Shown here: positions 51,677 through 59,665 of the stretch, piece by piece | How the letters are laid out: every line of letters starts with the position of its first letter | Position numbering within the stretch: position 1 is the stretch's first letter | DNA from: Prauserella isguenensis | GTDB taxonomy: Bacteria > Actinomycetota > Actinomycetes > Mycobacteriales > Pseudonocardiaceae | Direction of reading: 5' to 3' | Assembly (NCBI RefSeq): GCF_014191605.1 | Contig: NZ_JACHWU010000002.1 | Coordinates: 744,001-808,000, forward strand | Length of the DNA stretch: 64,000 nucleotides | The notes under the pieces: generated by a model | Told to the model about the DNA's origin: nothing | The model's database searches: none | The model's input: the letters and a program-made list of their open reading frames with translations, nothing else | Translations under genes and position numbers: made by a program

Positions 51677-52596
51677 CACGAATCACCTCCCACGCCGGCC
51701 GCCACAGGCTGCGGTGGCGGCCCGTCCGGCGGCGCGTCGGCCGCCTCCCGCCGTTTCCTGCGGTACGTCCGATAGCCGGCGACGGCGGCACCGGTGACGC
51801 CGCCGGGCAGGTACACGGCCGCCGCGGCCACGAGCACGCCGTACACGACGTCCTCCCATTCGCCCACGAACGCCAGCACCTCGGGCATCCACACGAAGAT
51901 CACCGTGCCGACGAGCGCGCCGAGCCACGAGCGTGACCCGCCGACGATGATGATCGTCAGTGCCAGGACGACGAGATGGAAGTTGATGTCGTCCGGGGTG
52001 ACCGTCGACCGCAACAGGACGGTCATCGATCCGGCCAGTCCGCCGAGCACCCCGCTGACGGCGAACGTGGCGCGCCGGTACCGGGCGACGTTGATGCCCA
52101 TCGCCGAGGCCAGTTCCGGATCCTCGCGGACCGCCTCGACGCGCCGGCCCAGCGGGCCGATCTCGGTGAACGTCAGCGCGGCGACGACCACGACTGCGAC
52201 GGCGAGCAGGTGCCCGGTGTCGAGCATCCCGAGCGCACCGAACAATCCCGCCGCGCCACCGGTGAGGTCGCCGCCGTTGACCACGAGAACCGAGATGATC
52301 AACGTGAACGCCACGGTCGCCATCGCGAGGTACAACCCGGTGAGCCGCTGGATCAGCAGGCCCAGCGCGTACGCCACGACCCCGCCGACCACGGCGGACA
52401 GCAGGATCGCCGTGGCGGTCGACAGTCCGTAGTGGACCATTCCGATCGCCGCGATGTAGCCACCGATGCCGTAGCATCCGACCCCGGCGAACGAGAACAC
52501 CCCGGCACGCAACGGGACCTGCACGCTCAGAGCCAGTAGCAACGTCGTCAACGTGCTCTGGACGAGCACGATGTGGGAGAAATACCAGTCGATCAT
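51676..52596 (-). CDS. livM: Branched-chain-type ABC importer permease LivM
   Basis: 306 residues, about nine to ten membrane helices. VPLRAGVFSFAGVGCYGIGGYIAA (about 27-50), GLYLAMATVAFTLII and VREDPELASAMGINVARYRRATFAVSGVLGGLAGSM (the EAA-like coupling loop) are LivM motifs. The N-terminus MIDWYFSHIVLVQSTLTTLLLALS fits the family, so the ATG at 52596, which overlaps livH by 4 bases, is used rather than the longer frame. The C-terminal 30 residues (RRKRREAADAPPDGPPPQP) are cytoplasmic and disordered. Confidence 0.94.
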   Translation of the reverse strand: MIDWYFSHIVLVQSTLTTLLLALSVQVPLRAGVFSFAGVGCYGIGGYIAAIGMVHYGLSTATAILLSAVVGGVVAYALGLLIQRLTGLYLAMATVAFTLIISVLVVNGGDLTGGAAGLFGALGMLDTGHLLAVAVVVVAALTFTEIGPLGRRVEAVREDPELASAMGINVARYRRATFAVSGVLGGLAGSMTVLLRSTVTPDDINFHLVVLALTIIIVGGSRSWLGALVGTVIFVWMPEVLAFVGEWEDVVYGVLVAAAAVYLPGGVTGAAVAGYRTYRRKRREAADAPPDGPPPQPVAAGVGGDS

Positions 52597-53483
52597 GTTC
52601 GCCGCACCTCCTTCCTGCCGAACAGGCCCTGCGGCCGCAGCAGGAGAACGACGAAGATCAGTCCGAAGGAGACGGCGTCGACCCAGGTGCCCTGGTTCAT
52701 CGCCAGCACGAACGTCTCCGCTCCCGCCAGTACGAACGCTCCGACGATGACGCCGCCCATACTGCCGAGACCGCCGAGCACGACGATCGCGAACGCCTTG
52801 ATGAGCAGTTGGTCGCCGCTCGCGGGCGAGATCGCGCCGAGCTGGAACGTCAGCAGTGCACCGGCGAGTCCCGCGAGTGCGCCCGACGTCGCCATCGTTC
52901 CGAGCGCGAGCGTCGACCGGTCGACACCCATCAACGAGGCCGTCTCGGAGTCGACACCGATCGCCCGCAGGGCAAGCCCCTGCCGCGACGTCGCCAGCCA
53001 GCGCCACACGCCGACTCCGATACCGATGCCGGCGACGACGATCACCAGCACGGTCGTCGTCATCCGCAGGCCGAAGACCTCGAACACCTGCGCCTGGTAG
53101 GTGCTGCCGCGGAACCCGAAGGGAGCGCTCGCCGTCACCCGCTCGGCGATCGCCAGTGGGATGGCGGCGACGCCGATCCCGCCGATGAGGATGCGCAGTT
53201 CCGCGGACCGGTGGTCGGTGGCTCTGCGCATGATCGGCCCGAACGCGAGCAGCTGGGTCAACGTCGCGATCAGCGCGCCCGCCGCGACCGCGATCAGCAC
53301 CACGGCCGGCATCGGCAACGCGGCATGCTGGGTCACCACGTGGGCGGTGAACGCCGAGAACATGAACGTCGCACCGTGGGCGAAGTTCAGGATCCCGATC
53401 GTGCTCCACGACAGCGCCATGCCGAGCGCGAACACGAGGTACACCGACCCCAGGGCAACGGCGTTCAGGATGTGCTGTGCCAC
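52593..53483 (-). CDS. livH: Branched-chain-type ABC importer permease LivH
   Basis: 296 residues from GTG 53483, with GGAGG at 53492-53496 (8-base spacer). VAQHILNAVALGSVYLVFALGMALSWSTIGILNFAHGATFMFSAF is the classical LivH start, with NFAHG conserved, and TSRQGLALRAIGVDSETASLMGVDRSTLALGTMATSGALAGLAGALL is the coupling loop. The C-terminal VVLLLRPQGLFGRKEVRRT matches as well. It forms the membrane channel with LivM. Confidence 0.94.
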   Translation of the reverse strand: MAQHILNAVALGSVYLVFALGMALSWSTIGILNFAHGATFMFSAFTAHVVTQHAALPMPAVVLIAVAAGALIATLTQLLAFGPIMRRATDHRSAELRILIGGIGVAAIPLAIAERVTASAPFGFRGSTYQAQVFEVFGLRMTTTVLVIVVAGIGIGVGVWRWLATSRQGLALRAIGVDSETASLMGVDRSTLALGTMATSGALAGLAGALLTFQLGAISPASGDQLLIKAFAIVVLGGLGSMGGVIVGAFVLAGAETFVLAMNQGTWVDAVSFGLIFVVLLLRPQGLFGRKEVRRT

Positions 53484-53529
53484 GGCCGGCACCTCCCTCC
53501 GGCGTGCGCGTGGTGTCCGATGCGGCCGG

Positions 53530-54717
53530 TCATGACGCACCGCCGTCCGACACGAGTTCCTCGCTCCTGCCGTTCCAGCGCACGAGTACGCCCGGCACGC
53601 GCATGTCGTTGCCCTCGAAGGTGAGCTCACCCATCACACCGTCGAAGCCTTCCTTCGCGACCTGCTGCAGCCCGCGCTTGATGCCCTCGCGGCTCGCCGA
53701 TCCGGACGCCTTGATCGCCCGCGCCAGCCACCACATGCCGTCGTAACCCTCGGCGGCGTAGACGTCCGGTTTCTGCCCGAACCGCTCCCGGAAGGCCGCC
53801 ACGAAGTCGCGGGCCTTCTCGCTCCTCAGCGCCGGGGAGAAGTCGGTCGGGTAGATCACGCCTTCGCCGTGTCTGCCCGCCTCCGTCAGGTTGCCGCCGC
53901 CCTGCACCGAGGTGCCCATGACCTGGCCGTCGTAGCCGGCCTGGCGCAGCTGTGTCAGCGCGGTGACGGACTGCGGTTCGGTCAGCAGCATCACCACCGC
54001 CTCCGGGTTCTCGCCCGCGATCGACCGCACCGGGGTCGTGAAGTCCTGGGTGGTCGACTGGACCGGCGTGCTGGAGACGATGTTCAGCCCGTGCCGGTCG
54101 GCCTGTTTCGGGAACGCTCCCTCGCCGATCTCCGCGAACGTCGGGTACGTCGCGTTGTAGAGCACGCTGACGTCGCGGAGTCCCTTCGCGGCGAGGTACT
54201 CGGTCGCCAGGTGGTAGTAGGAGGCCATCGGGGCCGTCGCCCGGAACGTGTAGTCGTTGATGACGACGCCGTCGGAACCGGCCTGTGTGAAGATCGTCGG
54301 CACCTGGGCGCGCTCCACCATCGGCGCGACCGTAGCGGCCTGCTGACCCTGGGTCGGCCCCATGATCGCGTGCACGGTCCGGTCGGCGGTCGCCTGCGCC
54401 ATCTCGGCCGACGCCGTCTCGATCGATCCGGCGGTGTCGATCTCCTCGATGGTGAGCTTCACGCCGTCGCCGAGGAAACCGGAGCGGTTGATCTCGGTGA
54501 TCGCGAGCTTGCCGCCGCGGGCACCGCCGATGCCGGCGTAGGCGACCGGTCCGGTCTGGTCACGCACGCCGAGGAGTTTGATCTCCTGCGGAATGCCTTC
54601 CTGGGTGGCGATGCCGCCCTCCGCCGCGTCGCAGCCGCTCATCACGACCGCGGCCACGGCCACGAGGGCACATGCGGTGGCGCGCCGCAGCCGGCGCCAC
54701 CGGTGGGGAACCCGCAT
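53530..54717 (-). CDS. ABC importer substrate-binding lipoprotein (LivK/HAAT family)
   Basis: 395 residues. A basic N-terminus (MRVPHRWRRLRR), hydrophobic core and lipobox VMSGC (Cys29) give a lipoprotein signal, so the mature protein is anchored outside the membrane. The two-lobe periplasmic-binding fold (Peripla_BP_6) shows in IKLLGVRDQTGPVAYAGIGGARGGKLAITEIN, AIMGPTQGQQAATVAPMVERAQVPTIF and DVYAAEGYDGMWWLARAIKAS. It determines what the LivFGHM system imports; the ligand cannot be predicted. It is the first of the five transporter genes and follows the flavoprotein gene by 45 bases. Confidence 0.92.
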   Translation of the reverse strand: MRVPHRWRRLRRATACALVAVAAVVMSGCDAAEGGIATQEGIPQEIKLLGVRDQTGPVAYAGIGGARGGKLAITEINRSGFLGDGVKLTIEEIDTAGSIETASAEMAQATADRTVHAIMGPTQGQQAATVAPMVERAQVPTIFTQAGSDGVVINDYTFRATAPMASYYHLATEYLAAKGLRDVSVLYNATYPTFAEIGEGAFPKQADRHGLNIVSSTPVQSTTQDFTTPVRSIAGENPEAVVMLLTEPQSVTALTQLRQAGYDGQVMGTSVQGGGNLTEAGRHGEGVIYPTDFSPALRSEKARDFVAAFRERFGQKPDVYAAEGYDGMWWLARAIKASGSASREGIKRGLQQVAKEGFDGVMGELTFEGNDMRVPGVLVRWNGRSEELVSDGGAS

Positions 54718-54762
54718 GCTCGTCCTCCTGCCTGTGTCGGTGGGGATGTCCGTGCCGAGGAA

Positions 54763-56442
54763 CTACGGGACCGGGTGGCCGCTCAGTTCGCCTGCGACGA
54801 GGTAGGCCAGGGTCACGCCGCGGCCGAGGGCGAACCCGCTGTTGTAGCCGGTCCCGGTCGTGGTCAGCGCGGCGCACGAGCCCACCGCGTAGAGCCCGTC
54901 GATCACGGCGCCGTCGGGGTCGAGAACCCGCCCGTCGCCGTCGATGCGCACGCCGCTGGACCCGATTCCCGTGCCCACGAACTTCAGCCGCAGCCCGTGG
55001 AACGGCGCCTCGGTCAGCTGCCCGAGGACCGGACTCGGCGTGTTCTCCGGGTCGCCGGCGAACTTGTTGACGTAGGTGACGGTGCCGCGGCCGAAATCGG
55101 GGTCCTCGCCCCGGGCGGCGTAGTGGTTGAACCGCTCGGCCGTCCGGGTCAGCTGAGCCCCGTCGATGCCGAGCCGCTGGCCGAGCTCGGCGAGCGTCGG
55201 GGCGGACGTGACCCAGCCTTCGGGGTACTCGCCGCCCGGCGGGGTGGCGGCGAGGCCGTACTTCTGCCGATGCTGGTCGTCCCACACGAGGAAGAACGGC
55301 AGGTGCCGATCGCCGGGCGCGAGCGTCTTGGCGACGATGTCGACCCAGTAGGAGTCGTTGCAGAAGCGGTTGCCCGCCGCGTCGACGATCATCGTGTGCG
55401 GCATGGCGTACTCGGGGCCGTAGCCGTACCCGGTGCCGACCTGGGATCGCCATCCCGGCAGCATCGGCACGCTCGTGGCCGGGATCTTCGCGATGTCCGC
55501 GCCCACCCCACGCGCGAGTGTGATCCCGTCCCCGCGCAGCGACTCCGGCGCGACGCTGCCGAAGTCCTCCGGTTCGAGGTCGACCATCTCGCGGACGAGG
55601 TCGGAGTCCCAGTCGTAGGTGCTCGTCGCCAGCACGACGGGGCCGCGCACCTCGACCGGACCGCCGGGGCCGTCGGCGCGCACGCCCACGACCCGATCGC
55701 CTTCGGCGAGCAGGTCGGTCACTCGGTGGGAGGGGCGGATCTCGATCCGGTCCTCCTCCAGCACGCGGCGCAGGAAGCTCGCCACGACGCCGGTCCCGAA
55801 CGTCAGCGGGTCGGTGCCCTCGGCCGCGTCGAACTCACGACCGTCGGCGATACCGAACGCGGGCACTCCCGCGTGGTCCGCCTTCTCCGGCCTCGACTCC
55901 TCGGAGTCCACATAGGTCGCCCGGCGGCCCTTCTCCATGAGTTCGTCGTAGGTCGTGCCGACCGGGAAGTACGGGCTGACGCGGAGCTTGTCGCGCCACG
56001 GGCCGAGCACGCTGCCGTCGATCACCTCGTTGGTGAGGTACCTCCCGACGGGCAGCGCACCGTCGGCCTCGTTGTGGTAATCGGCGAGACCGGGAATGAC
56101 CTTCCAACGGATCGCCCCGAGTTCCTCCCAGTAGCGGATCGCGTCCGGACCGGTCCGGATCCAGCGCAGCATCGCCTTCTCGTCGAGCACTTCGGGTGCG
56201 TCGTGGGCGATGGCGCGGACGTAGGTCTCGGTGAGCTCCAGCGAGTCCTCGATGCCTTCCCGTGCGGCGACCGGGTTGGCGCCGATCCACACCTGGCCGC
56301 CCGAGTAAGCGGCCGCACCACCCACCTGGTCGGCCGCCTCGAACACGATCACGTCCCGGCCGCGAACCGCGACCCCGAGCGCCGTGGCCAACCCGGACAG
56401 TCCAGCACCGACGACGATCACCGGTTCGTTCGCATCAACCAT
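54763..56442 (-). CDS. FAD-binding dehydrogenase, KstD/fumarate reductase flavoprotein family
   Basis: 559 residues. The N-terminal Rossmann motif VIVVGAGLSGLATALGVAVRGRDVIVFEAADQVGGAAAYSGGQVWIG (about 8-54) and the C-terminal GLYAVGSCAALTTTGTGYNSGFALGRGVTLAYLVAGEL are typical of 3-ketosteroid-delta1-dehydrogenase-like flavoproteins. These abstract hydrogens next to a keto group; others in the family reduce fumarate-like bonds. The length agrees with KstD (about 510-570). Residues decisive for steroid specificity cannot be judged by eye. Together with the P450, SDR and SnoaL proteins it hints at a keto-alicyclic or steroid-like substrate. Confidence 0.85.
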   Translation of the reverse strand: MVDANEPVIVVGAGLSGLATALGVAVRGRDVIVFEAADQVGGAAAYSGGQVWIGANPVAAREGIEDSLELTETYVRAIAHDAPEVLDEKAMLRWIRTGPDAIRYWEELGAIRWKVIPGLADYHNEADGALPVGRYLTNEVIDGSVLGPWRDKLRVSPYFPVGTTYDELMEKGRRATYVDSEESRPEKADHAGVPAFGIADGREFDAAEGTDPLTFGTGVVASFLRRVLEEDRIEIRPSHRVTDLLAEGDRVVGVRADGPGGPVEVRGPVVLATSTYDWDSDLVREMVDLEPEDFGSVAPESLRGDGITLARGVGADIAKIPATSVPMLPGWRSQVGTGYGYGPEYAMPHTMIVDAAGNRFCNDSYWVDIVAKTLAPGDRHLPFFLVWDDQHRQKYGLAATPPGGEYPEGWVTSAPTLAELGQRLGIDGAQLTRTAERFNHYAARGEDPDFGRGTVTYVNKFAGDPENTPSPVLGQLTEAPFHGLRLKFVGTGIGSSGVRIDGDGRVLDPDGAVIDGLYAVGSCAALTTTGTGYNSGFALGRGVTLAYLVAGELSGHPVP

Positions 56443-56534
56443 CGGTCGTCCTTCCTTTCACGAGGTGTGGCCGCGGCGCGTCGGTACCGAGGTCGCAGCA
56501 CGGGCGGCCGATCGGGCTTCCGGTCGGCGGTCGG

Positions 56535-57995
56535 TCAGGGACGCTGGATCAACTTCGTTTCGAGGTAGGCACCGAGACCTTCGACGTTGCCTTCACGACC
56601 GAGGCCCGACTGCTTGTAGCCGCCGAACGGCTGCACCACGCACATGTCCCAGCCGTTGACCGACACCTGGCCGCTGCGGATGCGACGGGCCATCCGCTCC
56701 CCCTCGGCGGCGTCGCGGGCGTACACCGCACCGGAGAGGCCGTAGTCCGAGTCGTTGGCGAGCGCGACGGCCTCGTCGACGTCGTCGAACGGGATGACGC
56801 AGATGACGGGGCCGAAGATCTCCTCCTGCGCGATGCGCATGTCGTTGCGCACGTCGGCGAACACTGTCGGCTCCACGAACCAGCCCCGGTCACGGCCGTC
56901 GGGCCTGCCACCCCCGGTGACGAGCCGCGCGCCCTCGTCGATACCGAGCTTGATGTAGCTCTCCACCCGGTCCCGCTGTCGCTCGGCGGCCAGCGGTCCC
57001 AGCACGGTGTCGCCGTCGGTCGGATCGCCGACCTTCAGGCCTTCGAACATCGGCACGAGGGCCGAGAGCAACTCCTCCTGGCGGCGGCGCGGCACGAGGA
57101 TGCGGGTCAGCGCCGCGCACACCTGGCCGGAGTGGCCGATCCCGGCGAACGCCAGCGTCGGCAGCACCTCGTCGAGCGGCACGTCGTCGGCGATGATCGC
57201 GGCCGACTTCCCGCCGAGTTCGAGCGTCACACGTGTGATCCGCTCGCCGCACAGGCTCATGATCCGCCTGCCCGCGGCGGTACTTCCGGTGAACGCGACC
57301 TTGTCGACACCCGGGTGGGTCACCAGGTGCTCGCCGACCTCGCGGCCGCCGGGCAGCACACTGATCACGCCCTCGGGCAGGCCCGCGGCCTCCAGCGCCT
57401 CGGCGAGCAGGTACAGGCTCACCGGCCCTTCCGGGGCGGGCTTGAGCACGACCGTACAACCCGCCGCGAGCGCGGGGCCGATCTTCAGCGACGCCGTCGC
57501 CACCGGCCCGTTCCAGGGGATGATGGTGGCGACGACGCCGACCGGTTCACGGACCAGCACCCCGTGGCCGCCCTCCCAGGAACGCTCCTCCTCGAACGCG
57601 AACCGCTCGTGGAGGGTCGACGCGTCGGCCCACATCTTGAGCGCGTTCTGGTGGAAAGCCTCGCTCACCGCGGACGGGGCGCCGATCTCCGCGGTGAACG
57701 AGGCAGCCATGTCGCCGAAGCGCTTCTCGACCTCGGCGCCGACCCTGCGGAGCACCTCGGCGCGTTCCGCGGGCGTCATGCGGGGCCACGGCCCGTCGTC
57801 GAACGCCTTCCGCGCCGCGGCCACCGCGGCGTCGACATCGGCCGCCGTCGGGTCCGGCACCGTCGCGAGTCGCTCTTCGGTCACCGGCGACACGACGTCG
57901 ATGACGCCCTCGCCCGCCGGATCGACCCATCGGCCGCCGATGAACAGCTTCGAAAAGCTCCGCACGGTCTCGGGTGCGTGCATCGTCGAGGTCAT
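56535..57995 (-). CDS. Aldehyde dehydrogenase (NAD(P)-dependent)
   Basis: 486 residues. TIIPWNGPVATASLKIGPALAAGCTVVLKPAPEGP (about 154-188) has the PWN motif, FTGSTAAGRRIMSLCGERITRVTLELGGKSAAII the general base Glu (about 258) and GIGHSGQVCAALTRILVPRR the catalytic Cys (about 292). The C-terminal PFGGYKQSGLGREGNVEGLGAYLETKLIQ is canonical. This is a standard ALDH, first gene of the long leftward operon. It may oxidise an aldehyde made by the NDMA-dependent alcohol dehydrogenase of the next operon. Confidence 0.94.
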   Translation of the reverse strand: MTSTMHAPETVRSFSKLFIGGRWVDPAGEGVIDVVSPVTEERLATVPDPTAADVDAAVAAARKAFDDGPWPRMTPAERAEVLRRVGAEVEKRFGDMAASFTAEIGAPSAVSEAFHQNALKMWADASTLHERFAFEEERSWEGGHGVLVREPVGVVATIIPWNGPVATASLKIGPALAAGCTVVLKPAPEGPVSLYLLAEALEAAGLPEGVISVLPGGREVGEHLVTHPGVDKVAFTGSTAAGRRIMSLCGERITRVTLELGGKSAAIIADDVPLDEVLPTLAFAGIGHSGQVCAALTRILVPRRRQEELLSALVPMFEGLKVGDPTDGDTVLGPLAAERQRDRVESYIKLGIDEGARLVTGGGRPDGRDRGWFVEPTVFADVRNDMRIAQEEIFGPVICVIPFDDVDEAVALANDSDYGLSGAVYARDAAEGERMARRIRSGQVSVNGWDMCVVQPFGGYKQSGLGREGNVEGLGAYLETKLIQRP

Positions 57996-58177
57996 GGACG
58001 CGCTCCTTTGCGGTACCGAACCTGGCCGTCACCGGCGTCCGCGCGCGGTGACGTCGCTAACAACCTTGACCCGCGACCATGTCCAAGTCAATGCCTTTCA
58101 TAGGATTTATTGTCATGAATTGCCGACCATGTCGAGCAGCGGTCCGAACCCGCCGGCACCGTGGCCCGCACACGAAA
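57996..58177 (-). promoter_or_regulatory. Promoter region of the long leftward operon, with TTCAT-N13-ATGAA inverted repeat
   Basis: An AT-rich patch holds the inverted repeat TTCAT (58097-58101) / ATGAA (58115-58119). On the minus strand TTGACT follows it at about 58090-58085, a possible -35 box, with CAAGGT 17 bases on as a weak -10 box. No gene is seen here. The inverted repeat is placed like an operator just upstream of the promoter. Confidence 0.45.
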
Positions 58178-58218
58178 ACGCCGCCGCGGTGGGGAGTTTC
58201 TCCCCACCGCGGCGGCGT
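58178..58218 (-). terminator. Perfect 19-bp hairpin terminator
   Basis: Bases 58178-58196 pair without mismatch with 58200-58218, leaving a TTT loop; the stem core is CGCCGCCGCGGTGGGGA. On the minus strand it is followed by GTTTTCGTG, a short U-tract. It lies 29 bases past the thioesterase stop (58247) and ends the third leftward operon. Confidence 0.85.
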
Positions 58219-58246
58219 GGTCCCGGCCCGGTTTCCGGCCGTCCCG

Positions 58247-58678
58247 TCACGACTCCGGGACGTCGAACCTCGGTGACGGCAACGTCCGCAGGACGCCGGC
58301 GAGCCGATCCGGCACGGGCGCCTTCGTGAACGACGAGTCCCGGCAGGCGTACGTCATGAACCCCCTCGTGACGAGCTCGTCGTCGCACGTGAACTCGTAG
58401 CCGACCGTGTACGACGAGGTGCCGATCCGGTCGAGCACCGCCTGGCAGACGAGCTCGTCGAACACCTCCGCCGTGCGGTGGTAGGTCGCGCCCGAGCTCA
58501 CGCCGACCGTCACGATCCCCAGGTCGGGTTCGAGATCCCCGCTGCGCAGGCCGTGCGAGTACAGCCACGAGGTGTACGTGCGTTCCATCCACCGGTAGTA
58601 GATGGCGAAGTACGCGATGCCCACCGCGTCGCAGTCCCCGTAACTGAGCTGGAACACCAGCCGGTCCCGGTCACTCAT
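58247..58678 (-). CDS. 4-hydroxybenzoyl-CoA thioesterase-family protein (hot-dog fold)
   Basis: 143 residues. FQLSYGDCDAVGIAYFAIYYRWMERTYTSWLYSHGL (about 9-44) is the 4HBT motif with catalytic Asp17 in DCDAVGIAYF. The rest (ATYHRTAEVFDELVCQAVLDRIGTSSYTVGYEFTCDDELVTRGFMTYACRD) completes the hot-dog fold. It likely hydrolyses an acyl-CoA of the pathway, perhaps to free CoA from dead-end intermediates. The ATG at 58678 overlaps the MaoC-like gene by 8 bases. It is the last gene before a strong terminator. Confidence 0.88.
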   Translation of the reverse strand: MSDRDRLVFQLSYGDCDAVGIAYFAIYYRWMERTYTSWLYSHGLRSGDLEPDLGIVTVGVSSGATYHRTAEVFDELVCQAVLDRIGTSSYTVGYEFTCDDELVTRGFMTYACRDSSFTKAPVPDRLAGVLRTLPSPRFDVPES

Positions 58679-59180
58679 CGTCGCTCCCCTCCTCCGGCAG
58701 CGCCACGGTCGCGGTGCCCGTCAGCACCGTGTCGCCGTCCACTACGGACAGCTCGATGTCGCAGTCGCACAGGGTCTCCCCGCTTGAGCCGTGCTGACGC
58801 GTGCGCACGCCGGTGACGACGCCGCCCGCCCGCAGCCGATCCCCCGCGCGCACGTTGCCGCGAAAGCGCACGCGCAATCTGCGCACCCGGTCGTGCCCGC
58901 CCGCGAACCCGGCCAGCATGTTCATCACGTACGCCATGTTCAGCGGCCCCTGGTTGATCGCACGATCGCCCATGCCGAGCGCCCGCAAAGCCGCGGTGTC
59001 CCAGTGGATCGGCGTGGGATCACGCAGCAGCGCCGCCGTAGTCTTCATCTTCTCGGCGTCGACCTCGGGCACCTCCCACTCGGGCAGCCGCATGCCCGCG
59101 GCGAGGGGCCCACCGCGATGAGCCACGGCAACGCCGTCTCCCGGATGCACCCCCACGCCGTCGTCACCCCGACCGCTCAC
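58671..59180 (-). CDS. MaoC-like hot-dog dehydratase/hydratase subunit (C-terminal half type)
   Basis: 169 residues from GTG 59180, overlapping the previous gene (GTGA). LLRDPTPIHWDTAALRALGMGDRAINQGPLNMAYVMNMLAGFAG (about 51-94) carries the hydratase-type Asp/His region (DPTPIHWD; usual form N-P-H-x-D), and VRFRGNVRAGDRLRAGGVVTGV is the second family motif. With the next protein upstream it forms a two-gene hydratase, like actinobacterial heteromeric enoyl-CoA hydratases (ChsH1/ChsH2-type, HTD2-like). This subunit holds the catalytic residues. Confidence 0.78.
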   Translation of the reverse strand: MSGRGDDGVGVHPGDGVAVAHRGGPLAAGMRLPEWEVPEVDAEKMKTTAALLRDPTPIHWDTAALRALGMGDRAINQGPLNMAYVMNMLAGFAGGHDRVRRLRVRFRGNVRAGDRLRAGGVVTGVRTRQHGSSGETLCDCDIELSVVDGDTVLTGTATVALPEEGSDDE

Positions 59181-59665
59181 GAGGACCTCCTCGGCAGGAT
59201 CAGCGAGTTCCAGCAGTCGGCCACGTGGGCGCCGTTGTCCTCGTCGTGCAGCCGAAACGCATAGCCGATCACGTCGAACACCCCGCTACGGCCGGACTTG
59301 CGGTCGGCCGAAGTGATCTCACCGGACACGAGATAGGTGCGGCCCACGCGCATCGGCGCATGCCACACCGTCTCGTGCTCACCGAACATCGGCCCGTCGT
59401 CGGCGCTGGAACCGAACCACGCGAACAGCTCGTCCCACGTGACACCCATCGCCTGGGTCGCCGCCGTCCACGCCAGCAGCGGATGGGCGAGCTCGTCGCC
59501 CGCTCCGTCCGGCGCCGACGCGTGCGGCTGCTCCAGCGCCGCGTCGGCCAGCAGCCACGCGAACCACCGCTCGACGGTGAACCGCCCGCCGGGCAGCGCC
59601 CGGCCGACCTGCGCGGCGACGTCGTCGGCCGTCGTTGCGGCCGCCCCGCCCACCGGCTCAGACAT
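59177..59665 (-). CDS. FAS1-like dehydratase domain protein (N-terminal hot-dog half)
   Basis: 162 residues from ATG 59665 (overlaps the ligase stop by 8 bases; GGGAG upstream). HPLLAWTAATQAMGVTWDELFAWFGSSADDGPMFGEHETVWHAPMRVGRTYLVSGEITSADRKSGRSGVFDVIGYAFRLHDEDN resembles the non-catalytic N-terminal hot-dog domain found in HTD2/mesaconyl-C4-CoA hydratase-type proteins. The typical catalytic His/Asp motif is absent. It probably pairs with the product of the following gene. Confidence 0.7.
   Translation of the reverse strand: MSEPVGGAAATTADDVAAQVGRALPGGRFTVERWFAWLLADAALEQPHASAPDGAGDELAHPLLAWTAATQAMGVTWDELFAWFGSSADDGPMFGEHETVWHAPMRVGRTYLVSGEITSADRKSGRSGVFDVIGYAFRLHDEDNGAHVADCWNSLILPRRSS

Noticed and set aside
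53869-56568. An 899-codon open frame on the plus strand opposite the lipoprotein and flavoprotein genes
   Set aside because: The minus strand has clear motifs (lipobox, FAD site); this frame has none.
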